Below are positions 43,913 to 53,849 of a stretch of DNA of 64,000 nt, piece after piece. A program made the position numbers and the translations under genes. Origin of the DNA: Bryopsis sp. KO-2023 (taxonomy: Eukaryota; Chlorophyta; Ulvophyceae; Bryopsidales; Bryopsidaceae); NCBI GenBank assembly GCA_030272585.1, contig BSYQ01000002.1:4402001-4466000 (forward strand). The letters are read 5' to 3'. Position 1 is the first letter of the stretch. Each line of letters opens with the position of its first letter. The notes beneath the pieces are model-generated. The model was not told the DNA's origin, ran no database searches, and saw only the letters and a program-made list of their open reading frames with translations.

Positions 43913-44363
43913 TTGAACAATCGTCTACGTCATTTTCGCCTTCCAATATCTTTACGGTTTGGTAACCGTCGATTCGCAATTAAATTGCTTTCAAGAAAGC
44001 AATATGCATGCATAAAATTTGAAAAATTGTTGCACAAAGAGAGAACAAATGCTTGTCGTCTCAAATGTTTTGTAGGAAGAACCATCATCGAGAAAAAGTT
44101 CTTTAGAAGAGCATCATGGGTAATTGTTAGACTTACAATTAATCGTATCATAAACATGATCATTCGGCAATGCTGGCCTTTACCTGTTTACTCTCTTTCT
44201 TATCTAGTTCTACGAGCTGTTAATGCAAGATCTGAGCTTGTTCAACCCTTTCCAACCATTAGAGAACCGTTTTTTTTTAACTCTTTTTCACGATTTAGCA
44301 AGCCGCGACTGTGTTGGAAAGAAGACCTAGAGAAACGAAAACGGCACTCCTGCGAAGCTGCAA

Positions 44364-44550
44364 TGAATACCACGAGTGAGTCGGAAGAAAGGCCAACGAA
44401 AAAGCTGAAAGCCTATCCCAAAGACCGGGAGATGGTATCCGGGCTGGACCAACCACCGAGGTCAGTGGAGGATGCGATTGAATTGTACGAGCATGGGGTG
44501 AAAGGAATTGTGTCGCTGAGGGATTTGCAGACAAACAGAAAATACAATAA
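44364..44550 (+). CDS. possible host exon, nuclear-type protein
   Basis: From an ATG at 44364 the frame encodes an acidic-basic N-terminus with an NLS-like PTKKLK, then EDAIELYEHGVKGIVSLRDL, and reaches a strong donor GTGAGT at 44551. Upstream the frame stays open to 43913 but is AT-rich and less convincing. No family recognised. Joining to the next candidate exon at 44961 does not keep the open frame, so either an exon is missing or they are separate. Confidence 0.4.
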
Positions 44551-44960
44551 GTGAGTTGAATTGTTACAACGAATTTTTCTTAGCACCGTTATGATATTAT
44601 TGTGCATTCCACCGTTCGTTCTAACCAATATCGTCTAGAACAGAATGCAAAGAAAATACAATGATATCTACCAAACGACATGAAAGCAATGCAAGGATCA
44701 AGCAAAATTAGTAATCTTTTCGAATAAAAAGTTGTGTATACAAGGTTGTGCATGGATTTCTGCGATGTAGGATCTCTGATACTCAAGGCCGTAAGAGGTT
44801 CTTTGAGCACTTGAAGATCCCTCTTTTGTGGCAACGATTGACGGAGACGATGTCTTCTGGTACAAATTTTTTGCAATATGATTGTTTACTTTTCGGTTCA
44901 CGAATCAATTTCATCATAGGGGAGTTAAATTGACAAGGTCGTGTTCTTATATCTATTCAG

Positions 44961-45296
44961 GAATACCCTGCACATCTCGAACATCATTTTGATTTTGAAG
45001 ATTGTCTGTCCTTGTGGCTAGATCGAGCGAAGGAAGTGATCGTCACAGTGTTGGAGAAAGGCATCATCATTAATCAAAAGGGGCTCTCAATCACGACTGT
45101 GGCACACGTGCACAGAAAGGCAACGACGCAAACGTTGGAGAAGATGTACAAAGAGTGTTGTGATACTGCTAGGGTGGTCATTGACCTAACCAACCGCGAC
45201 ATGTCTGATGATGACATTCCGATCCAAGAGTTTGTAGAGGTTGAAGTTAGGGGAAGGCACATTGTAAAGAATCTATTAATGATCTATTACAATTAA
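44961..45296 (+). CDS. possible host exon, unknown product
   Basis: Begins after an acceptor-like CTATTCAG and stays open for about 110 codons (YPAHLEHHFDFEDCLSLWLD; ITTVAHVHRKATTQTLEKMY). A possible donor GTAAAG lies near 45263. Composition is protein-like and well balanced. It may belong with the exon at 44364-44550. Confidence 0.4.
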   Translation, partial: EYPAHLEHHFDFEDCLSLWLDRAKEVIVTVLEKGIIINQKGLSITTVAHVHRKATTQTLEKMYKECCDTARVVIDLTNRDMSDDDIPIQEFVEVEVRGRHIVKNLLMIYYN

Positions 45297-45429
45297 CAAG
45301 ATCCGCGCAAATTTGTTCTATGTTGTGTGAATTTGGGGCCTCTATCGTCAAATCGAGTTGAAATAAAATCCCGTGCTTGTGAGATTAGGAAAACGGAATA
45401 ACGTTTTTCCTCAATAACGTTTTTAATCA

Positions 45430-45690
45430 ATCGGCCTACATTGAAGGAGTGTTTGTGTTTGAAAACCACATTTCCAACGAACCTAATGGACCTCACAAAA
45501 CTCATGCTAAAGGGAACGAATACAACATCGTGGAGCTACCTATTCAGAATGCAAGATGGAGAGCTTGGACTTCAAGAATGCCTCGGGCGTGAAAAAAGAA
45601 GGAAACGAAGGGATCGATGTTACTCTCCGACAAGACGCAGCGTTGATCGTGGCTTTGTCTTACGGGCGTTAATTCGGTGATACGGTGATT
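45430..45690 (+). pseudogene. coding remnant with a weak NYN-like pattern
   Basis: One frame reads EGVFVFENHISNEPNGPHK and later KEGNEGIDVTLRQDAALIVA, which loosely resembles the GIDVxLxxDAL segment of NYN-domain (PIN-fold) RNases. There is a stop between the two parts, and the rest of the domain is not visible. Confidence 0.2.
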
Positions 45691-45697
45691 CTGAGTA

Positions 45698-45946
45698 GAC
45701 TATTCCTTGAATATAACCGGGGTAGTCCACAACTGTGGACTCGGGTTCTTATAGTCTGCCGGGCTAGTCCCGCGGGCAGAATCGTGTTAACCGTATTCCA
45801 GGTCATCCGGACTTGGGTCCGTGCATGACCACACATATATGAAGGGGATCAGAATGGGGTCTTGACTGGAATCGGTCCACTGCTGGCACCATTCGAGGCT
45901 GGTAGACCGGAGTCCAGTCAGATTGATTATGCTACAGAGAATAGTC
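45698..45946 (+). ncRNA. hairpin-rich segment, candidate structured RNA
   Basis: An 8-bp closing pair GACTATTC (45698-45705) with GAATAGTC (45939-45946) encloses four separate hairpins: AGTCCACA/TGTGGACT (45724-45741), TCTGCC/GGCAGA (45755-45780) with an inner GGG/CCC, GGTCAT and GGAC with GTCC and ATGACC (45801-45830), and GACTGGA and CGGTC with GACCG and TCCAGTC (45864-45919). Each hairpin has its own sequence, unlike the word-array elements. No known RNA family is recognised. The strand is arbitrary. It could also be a mobile foldback element. Confidence 0.35.
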
Positions 45947-46299
45947 CATAACTATTCCACTGCTGGGACTACCGTAACCATTGATTCCGGTATCATTCGG
46001 AGACATATACCTCTGCGGTTGGAAAGTAATCTTTCGCCTACATAGCATCAGAATGTAGTCCAACACTGTGAACCTTATGCAAAGACGTGAAGCTCTCAAA
46101 TGTTTGAATAAAAAATACATGTAATGCCTTTGTCACAATGAGTTTGGACGTCGAAAAAAGAACTCATTTAATCCTTATTAGCTTCAACGTGGTTTGTCTT
46201 TTTCGTCACACGCTCGCCATTTTCTTGACTAATTTTTTTAACTCCTCATAATACGTGTCCAAAGATAGTGTAGGGAAAAGAGGCCTTACGTTGTAGCTT

Positions 46300-46334
46300 T
46301 TCAAAAATAATGAATGAAAGTGCGGGAATGTCTA
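46300..46334 (+). mobile_element. LINE, short 5' piece left of the LTR insertion
   Basis: Sequence left of the second LTR element reads on into 50218 once the insertion and its duplication GTCTA are discounted; the segment just beyond encodes the LINE pattern ILFPKSGKRFD. Older LINE sequence further left is not recognisable. Confidence 0.45.
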
Positions 46335-46522
46335 TGTAACAAACCCTCTTGGGGGTAGTCACGGACCGACACCTCGGGGAATCGAACCCCCGGTGACTCA
46401 CCATGAGTGAGGTGTCTAGGTATTTAGGAGACAAACACTTCTTGTAAACATTCTTGATTCTTGATTCTTGATTCCCTCACTCTCTCACGCTTTGGAACAC
46501 GAACGGTGGCACGTTCGTTACA
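46335..46522 (+). repeat. 5' LTR (188 bp) of the non-autonomous element
   Basis: Matches 50030-50217 base for base by eye. Contains three TTGATTC units (about 46461-46480) and a tRNA-like hairpin set on the minus strand at 46368-46416. Confidence 0.95.
46368..46416 (-). other. tRNA-like mini-fold inside the LTR (also at 50063-50111)
   Basis: On the minus strand GACACCTC and GAGGTGTC form an acceptor-like 8-bp stem. It encloses the hairpin ACTCA-TGG-TGAGT and a canonical T-arm GGGGGTTCGATTCCCC, whose GGTTCGATTCC is a perfect Pol III B box. There are no anticodon or D arms. Both LTRs carry it. Confidence 0.6.
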
Positions 46523-49500
46523 TTGGTTTCGGAGCTTGGGAACCTAGGAAACTAGGGCTCCTGGGATGGATGGTCGTGGGTTGGCGCGACGTTAAACAAG
46601 GCACACTTAGGAGGCGAAAAGAGTGACCTATAACGCAGGCACACAGGACGTTGGAAAAGTGCAAAGAGAGTCGTGAACGTTGGAAGGAAGACTGACGTTC
46701 GTTTCGAGGAAACCACAGCGAGAGCCTAGGAGGAAAGGTCGCACATTCCGATGACGATATGGTGATACAGGAGGAGTAACGAGCGCAGGCTAAACTCGAA
46801 CGTTATAAACGGGTCGAACGATGCGAGCTGCGACGAATCGATGTCACATCGACGATACGGTGGCGAAAGGCGTTGGAGGTTGTCAAGGGACGGAAACTTT
46901 GATGCAGGCATGAGTTCGAAGTCAAAACAAAAGAGGCAACTAGGTGGACCGCACTGCAGGCGAAAAAAAAAAAAAGGAAAAAGGTTTATTGCTGTCAACG
47001 TCAAGTTCGAGGAACTGGTAGCAGGGAGCAACTGTCGAACTGAGGAGAGAAAAGGCAATTAGAGATACTCCAGGGATGTTGGCGTCTCGAAAGAAGAGTG
47101 CGCGCAACTGCTGCGAAAATAAAAAGGCGAGTCTGGCGCATGAGCAACAGCTTTCTCTGGGTACAAAAGCAATATGATGGAAATGTTGGAGGCCGAAGTT
47201 GAAGCGAAAAAGCGTACAGACGCTTCGCGGGAAGAAGCAGATGAGACTAGGAAAAAAAGTTAGGATGGCTGTTCATGACCTTGAAAATATCGAAGTATAT
47301 TCGAAGGAGGATGCACTTGAGGAAATTGCAGGAGGTGGATAGGCGAGCAGACCGACTGACCATGGAGAAGACTGCGTACACTACAAGAACCAAGCAGCGT
47401 GCTGCCGATGTTGATGCTCAAAGACAAGAAGATCACGAGGCGACAGAAGGGAAGGTTGCCGCGAATCGCAGCCGCTTGGCGAAAAGAAGTGAACGGACTT
47501 GAATTCCGTTTCCAAAAAGGAAAAAAAAGACAGAACACCGAAAAATGGAGCAGCACTGGGAATTCGCAGGTGGCGGCTGAATTGGGTCGCGTACCACGCG
47601 ACAGACGTCCAATTGCCAGCGGAATATAATGTTTTTGCAAGACTTTGAGAGATGCCCTGCACCGCATGACGTTTTCCAAAGTGCGAACGAAATTTGGCAA
47701 GACTGTGAAAGGTATTGTGCTGAGTACAGCATAAGTCGGAAGAGAAAAGTGCGAGCACGTGAGGGACTGGAAAATACCGTACAGAACATTTTAACGAGAC
47801 CCTCGAGTTGGACGAAGAGTGAGAAGCTGAAAGAATGGAGTCTTTGAAGTCTATGGTGGAGCTTTGGGGCCTGGGGAAGCCAATTGAAATTGCTGCAGTT
47901 CGAAACCGTTTTGGTAGTCGACTGCTGCAGGTGCGTCGTGGGACGAAGAAGTCGAAAATGAAGTCGACAGTCGAAAACAGCTGCAAAAAAACAGGAACAG
48001 GAACTGCTGGAGAAAAGGAAAGCTTTGGAGGCTGAGTACCACATGAGATTGATGACAATGGGAAATTGGAACAAGTTGGAGAGGAGCTGACCATTCGAAC
48101 ACAGACACTTGGAGAGGAAATGGAGAGGTGTCGAATGCAAAGTGAATACACTGCAGCTTCAATAATTGAGGCCAAAGGAGAAGTGAAAGAGCAACTGCAA
48201 GAGGTTGTGAATTTGAAGTGTGACCTTGAGCGGTGAAGCAGACAAGTGCGGCGAATATGTGTATGGTGGAAGGCCAAGAAGCGAGGAATGTCAGTGCTGG
48301 ATGCGCACAACAGCGTTGAAGACTTGGATAAGTCGCATCAGGGTTCGATGATGCGTCTGAAGGCCAGGAGAAAGCGCAAATGGGTCGTCAGGTGTTGGAT
48401 AGTACTTGGCAGTGGCGAATTTTTCGACACGACCTGTGGCTTTGCGGCTGGAAGCAGCACCAGCAGATGGATAAGCAGTTGAAAGATGAGTCAGCTCAGC
48501 AGCAGCAGCAAGTAAAGACGAAAAAGGAGCAGTTCCACAAGGATGTGATGGTGGAGGAAAGGAATAATAAGAAGACAAAAAAAATCCAGCCCCTCAAGAG
48601 CAAGCTACGGAGGAGCTGAAACTGGAGATGGAGAAGGGTGTGCCAACTGAAGTGGACTCTAAGGAGGATGAAACCTCAGGTGCAACAAACCCTCACACAG
48701 ATTTGTATGGAATCAAATTAAAAAGACAAATTAATGGAATAAAACAAATATTATAGACACAACATTAGAGGAATAAATGGGTTTGGTTAAAAGAGGTTCA
48801 ATTTTCAGGATTATTTTCCTTTCGAATTATTCGCGAGGTCTCGAATTTTGTCCCCGTGGGACGGGGCTTGACTTGAAAAATTATTTTCAGAATCTACTCA
48901 TTCAGGTTATGGGGCCTTATTGGTGGAATTCAGAAATTGATTTTGATGCATTAGCTCTTTACAGTTTAGGATTCTTTGTCGGGATTTCTTTGGTGGAATA
49001 CTTGTGGCTCGATAGGGAGCATGGATAACATAAGGAAAGATAAAAAGGAATTTAAAAAAAAACAGACACGAAAAAGAAAAGAAAAGAATTCGATGAACGG
49101 TGAAAAGGATCATAGGAGGTGAAAGAGGCTTAAGGGAAAGCAAAAGGAAAGATACGAAGGACTTGTATGAAGGCCAAGGATCAAGGACGCGAGAATCGTA
49201 GAGATCAACGGGGCTACACACTACAAGGGTATTCAGTTATGAAATCATCACAAGGAAAGATGAAGGTGCAAGGATCAGAGCTCGAGGAGAGTGGAAGATC
49301 TTGCGAAAGCTTAACGAAGGAAGCTTCAATGGGTGCAACCAAGGATTGATCAGGAGGAAAAGGTTGCGGTGAGTTTGATGAAGAGAGATGAACCTTTCTG
49401 AGAACCGTACAGGAGGATTAAGAGAAGGAGGATTTGGTTAAAAACGCGTTAAGGAGATGATTGATAGAGGAGAACTTCAAGTCGCACTTGAAGAAAATGA

Positions 49501-50029
49501 TGATGAAATGATCCTTAAGGATAAGGACAAGGAAAGCACAACCGAGAGGTGAAGCATTTGGTATGCTTAGGATAGTCTGAGGATAGGGAAGTTGAGGCAT
49601 CGACTTTTCTTGAGGAATCGAATGATGTGCTAAAATAAAAATAAAAAATGGGGCTGATTTGGAAGCCAACAAACCACGGGTATTCGATAAAGTGGAAGGA
49701 GTTGAATAGATCAACTTAATGGAAATAGTGTAGTGATGTCCAAGGAAGCAAGGAAGAACGTTGAAGAGGACAAGGAGAAAAGTAAGAAATTTTATATTTC
49801 ACTTGGTGAAAGGATCGGTGACTTATCAAATTGGGAAGTCTGTTAGATCAATAGTCGGAATAGGTCTTTTCACTTGGACGAAAGTTTGATATTGCTTACC
49901 GGGGATTAGGGATGGAGAGGTTAGATGAAGGGGTGGTGTCCTCTACCTAATCACCCTACCAAATCAAACATGTTTTCAGTAAGAAGTGGTTCCGATTCTG
50001 AGGACAGAATCTTAGGATGGGGGGAGAAG

Positions 50030-50217
50030 TGTAACAAACCCTCTTGGGGGTAGTCACGGACCGACACCTCGGGGAATCGAACCCCCGGTGACTCACCATG
50101 AGTGAGGTGTCTAGGTATTTAGGAGACAAACACTTCTTGTAAACATTCTTGATTCTTGATTCTTGATTCCCTCACTCTCTCACGCTTTGGAACACGAACG
50201 GTGGCACGTTCGTTACA
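50030..50217 (+). repeat. 3' LTR (188 bp) of the non-autonomous element
   Basis: Partner of 46335-46522, preceded by the polypurine tract and followed by the duplication GTCTA. Confidence 0.95.
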
Positions 50218-50601
50218 GTCTAAATGATTAATTCAAGGACAAACTATCCTATTCCCCAAGTCAGGGAAACGTTTTGACTCACCGGAACACCTGCGACCCA
50301 TTACACTGCTGAATGCAATGTACAAGATTTTTGCAAGGGTCGTTGGTGGGAGGTTAAACCGGTGGGTTAACCGGTCACCCAATACCTAGTTGAACAACAT
50401 GACACGTCATACCTTGGTTGCCAAGGAGCCTTGTTGGTGGATTCTGTAATCTCTGCTGATTCCCTTCGCAATAGAAACACGTTGAGGTTGCCTTGGGTCG
50501 ATTGAACGAAAGCTTTCGACTCAGTGTCGCATTATGGTTTAGTGCGACCGATCCATAGAATGCGAATCCCCATGTTACTCAGAAATATTATAGAAAGACT
50601 A

Positions 50602-50942
50602 AACCCCCCCCCCCGAATACAGTACCCCCCCCAAATAGAGTACCCCCCCCCCCAATATAGTACCCCCCGCCGCCCCTGGAAGCAAACGCGGAATAGTGTA
50701 CCCCCCAAAAAGTGACCCCTCCCCCCGGGCCTACCACCCCAAACTTGGTTTTTATGCAATGTTAAGAATCTTCTTATAGTGATGGATGGAGCATTAGCCC
50801 CCTTCCTACCTCCCAAATACCCCCTGGAGGATCCAACCCCCTCTCTAAAAATAGAACACCCCCAAATAGTGTACCCCCTTGAATTTTTTTTCCAAAGTTA
50901 TAATTATTGTACCCCGGGGTACTGTATTCGGGGGGGGGGGGT
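50602..50942 (-). mobile_element. C-tract MITE, copy 2 (341 bp, TA target duplication)
   Basis: Same element as 5908-6248 in the opposite orientation, same length, only a few differences. Flanked by TA at 50600-50601 and 50943-50944. Inserted in the LINE between its KAFDSVS and FQGD blocks. Confidence 0.85.
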
Positions 50943-51114
50943 TAGTGTCCTCTTGGGTGACCAAATTCGAGTTGAGAGTGGGGAAGGGGAGGAGGACATC
51001 AAGGTCCATCACCCTTAAGCAAGGCATTTTCCAAGGAGATACACTAAGTCCACTACTACTCCGCCTTGCAATGGCCACCACAACTGTTATGTTGCGAAAA
51101 GAAGGGGGAGTGGG

Positions 51115-51580
51115 CAGAGATAGGACTTGGGCCAAAATTCTGGTCCGGCTACGGTCCGGTCCGGTTACGGTCGAGTTACGGTTCCGTATTACGGCCGTAA
51201 CTCCGTACCGTAACCGGAGTAATATGTTGTTTTTACGGTACGGAACAGGTACGGTATAGCTACGGTAGCCCCTAAATCATCGTGAAGTAGTGTGGTTCAG
51301 TGCTAAAGCGTTAGGCTGTAGTCTGTAAGGTCGTGGGTTCGAATCCCCCTGGGTTCCTTTGGGTTCTCGGGACCCTGCGGGGGTTACTATTTACGGTTTA
51401 CGGTTGGTACGGTGGTTACGGTCGGTACGGTCCGGTACCGGAGCAGTACGGAGTGGTACGGTGGTCCGGTTCCGAGCACGAAAACCACTCCGGTCCGGAC
51501 CGTAACTACCGTAACCGTAAGTGACCGGAGTGGGGTTACGGTACGGTTTACGGTACCGTAACCGGAAAGTCCTATCTCTG
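51115..51580. mobile_element. word-array element C (466 bp) with a tRNA-like promoter
   Basis: Perfect 14-bp inverted ends CAGAGATAGGACTT...AAGTCCTATCTCTG. The perfect duplication GGAGTGGG lies at 51107-51114 and 51581-51588. Interior words are GGTTACGG, CCGTAACC and GGTACGG in both orientations. Between them, 51260-51375 is a unique tRNA-like segment. No transposase. The element lies in the LINE between FQGDTLSP and DDLKLY. Confidence 0.85.
51293..51347 (+). promoter_or_regulatory. Pol III A and B boxes of a tRNA-derived segment
   Basis: TGGTTCAGTGC (51293-51303) fits the A box and GGGTTCGAATCCC (51335-51347) is a perfect B box, with 31 bases between. The acceptor strands do not pair and the anticodon stem has an extra base, so it is not a working tRNA gene but a SINE-like internal promoter. 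Confidence 0.6.
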
Positions 51581-52890
51581 GGAGTGGGGTCTTACAAGAA
51601 AGATATTGCCTCTCTATGCCTTTTATCGTCAAGTGTTTATTGATGATCTGAAGTTGTATGTTGAGAGGGAAGATTTTCTGAACGATATGATCCAAGTAAC
51701 GGGGAAAGCTGGACATTCAATGGGTCTTGACTTCAGCCCAAGAAAATGTTACGAGACAACCATTCGACGTGGAACTCGACAGGATGACTATACCAGGGTA
51801 ATGTTTCAAATCTTAAGAGACGAACATACAGGAAGATATCTTGGTATAGATCAGAATGCGAGGGTAGATCAAGCTGGACCCATCGAAGGTTGAGAAAAGA
51901 ATTTTTCTGGCGATTCAAAGGAATTTGAATTTCAGAGTGATCAAGTAGACATAAGCCCCGTGGATTGAACTTTTGGGCTATGGGTGTGTTGGAGTATTCC
52001 TTTGGAGCAATCAAATGGACTCTTACGGTGCTAGGAGAAATATAGTGACGCGTGCATGCAATGTTGATTAGGTACAATGAAAAAAGAAACTACCAGTATT
52101 CCAGCGCATGTACATGCTACGTAGGGATGGAGGAGGAGGAGTTTATTCTCTAGTGGATAGATACTGCCGTACCACCCTGAAAACATGTGCTAAGATTGTT
52201 CTTAGTCATGATATGATGATGAGGGCAGTCGACAAGCACGAGCGCATACCCTTGCGACCACAAGAATATAAGAGATGGAGAAGACTAAGAATGTCGTTCG
52301 CAAGGGCAGAATCTTTAACGCAAACAATGGGCATAGGGATTACATTCCCGCCAGAAGAAGGTATGCTGACAGACGGTGTCCCTATTGAAAATATTCAGCA
52401 ACTGGAAAAACTTGACTTTTTCAAGTATAACACCATAAGGATGCTATCCTAAACTAGCACGATATGGGGAAATTCCTCAGAACCATATCAAGAGGATCTC
52501 CGTGGCCGTCGTAGACTTTTGCGTGGATGAAGGCGCCAAAGTATAAAAGATGGCCCAAGCTGAAGGGTACGTTTTCGCCCTCCAGGATGAGCGTGTCGCC
52601 ACAACTTATGTGAAAGCGCTCGTTCAAACGCTTAAAAAAACCTAGAGTGAAGGGTATGGTCTTGCAATAGCGAAACAATACAACACATCTTGAGTGGATG
52701 GCATGGATATTGGTTTGCGTCGTATTTGCAAAGGCATGACGCTGTGCTCAAGGTTTTGTATGCATGGGTACAAGCAAGGGCAGGGTTGACAAAAATTGTC
52801 CGGGGAATTGGCCAAACGCGGAAATTTCCTGAAATGGCGATTAATGAAGACATAGAGATGCGGTGGTTCTTTGCTGTATATATGTGAATC

Positions 52891-53679
52891 GGAATAGACT
52901 AATAGATTATGGATCGTCATCAATTTTTAGAGTACGAAGAGATGAGGGGAGACCCAGAAGTATGGCGCGGTGAGAGCGATGCAACCTCTTCGATAGTATT
53001 ACAAAATCTGGTAGGGCCTTGATCACCCCTAGCCCGACATATTGGGTTCGTAGATATTCAAACGTATGAATCACTAGCGGATGTCCATATGGCAGAGATG
53101 GACTAGACCGGCACGGGAAACAAGAAGATTTTCATGCCCTTTAAAACAAACAATTGGAAGATGGTTGACCTAGGCTCAGAGTTCAACATCATTCCTTTCG
53201 CCTACACGGAGCGCAATGGCCCGGGATACAAAAGCTCGATTTCCCAAGGACGATATATCCCTTCGCTAATGACATGAAAAACGCTCTTGCTTGCATTGAA
53301 GTAAAGCTGACAACCAAAAAAAGGATTTAGAAAAAGGAAACTCATGGAAGAAGATGTAAAACCAAGCTTAGCGAGGAATTACGTTAGTGTTGAAATTATA
53401 ATTTGATGCTTCTGTGGCACAGTCACAAATCTTTCAGTGTATTGTAGGGGCTGGCGAGAACGGGGAAAGACATAACGAAAATTTTTGCCTCCTCCTTATT
53501 GCCCGATGCAGCAATGGAGAAAGGAACAAAAGATGCGAGTGGACAGATTTATCCATATTGGAAGAACAATAAAACAATCAAGATAGAATGTCACTTTCGA
53601 TGGTTTGCTATACCTAGGACAGCTTTTTTTTTTTTTGCGCATGAAATTCTTTAATTATTGGAGGCTTGTTGTTTTCCAG
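52891..53679. other. LINE tail or unknown, no gene supported
   Basis: A protein-like frame at 53130-53270 (WKMVDLGSEFNIIPFAYTER) may still be part of the LINE C-terminus or an unrelated exon. Otherwise short frames only. Confidence 0.35.
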
Positions 53680-53849
53680 GAGTTGACAGTGTCCATGCTT
53701 CGCACCGCTAATATAGGCGTTGCAAACGTTATCTCAAATATCACGGATATCGTGAAGGGAAAAAATCAAGTCCCATTGAATGACGACTATGGCTTGGCGA
53801 GAAATCTCCGTACACCCGGACATCATAAAGGGACAAAAAACGCTACAAG
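53680..53849 (+). CDS. possible host exon, unknown product
   Basis: Bounded by an acceptor-like TTGTTTTCCAG and a strong donor AAG/GTACGT. Open throughout (LTVSMLRTANIGVANVISNI; VPLNDDYGLARNLRTPGHHK). Composition is typical of a real protein. Neighbouring exons were not found, and the family is unknown. Confidence 0.4.

Larger units (their letters stand above)
46335..50217 (+). mobile_element. non-autonomous LTR retroelement (3.9 kb)
   Basis: Two 188-bp LTRs with ends TGTAAC...GTTACA, a primer site TTGGTTTCGGAGCTTGGG at 46523, a polypurine tract GGATGGGGGGAGAAG at 50015-50029, and target duplication GTCTA (46330-46334 and 50218-50222). I read the LTRs as the same throughout, so the insertion is young. 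The interior (46523-50029) encodes mainly coiled-coil, Glu/Lys-rich stretches on the plus strand (46780-48640), in many pieces, with no protease, reverse transcriptase or integrase. It is therefore a non-autonomous element whose coding interior is broken many times. It is inserted in a LINE. The long minus-strand frames at 47381-48310 are shadows. Confidence 0.9.
50223..52890 (+). mobile_element. R2-like LINE, broken, with three nested insertions
   Basis: In order along the plus strand: FPKSGKRFDSPEHLRPITLL and MYKIFARVV (50260-50345), TKAFDSVSHYGLV (about 50506), the MITE, LKQGIFQGDTLSPLL (about 51012-51060), element C, VFIDDLKLY and RYLGIDQNARVDQAG (51600-51890), YMLRRDGGGGVYSLVDRY (52110), AQAEGYVFALQDERVAT (about 52550) and the Cys/His C-terminal motif NSETIQHILSGW (about 52670) with YLQRHDAV. 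This is the reverse transcriptase and C-terminal zinc-finger layout of R2-like LINEs. Frameshifts and stops separate these blocks, so it is dead. The LTR element, MITE copy 2 and word-array element C are later insertions in it. Confidence 0.85.

Noticed and set aside
44364-45296. A single two-exon host gene
   Set aside because: Joining donor 44551 to acceptor 44961 leads into a stop, so the two exon candidates are kept separate.
47381-48310. 309-aa minus-strand ORF rich in Ser, Phe and Leu
   Set aside because: It is the antisense shadow of Glu/Lys-rich coiled-coil sequence on the plus strand of the non-autonomous LTR element.
51280-51360. Functional tRNA gene
   Set aside because: A and B boxes are good, but the acceptor stem does not pair and the anticodon stem has an extra base; treated as a tRNA-derived segment.
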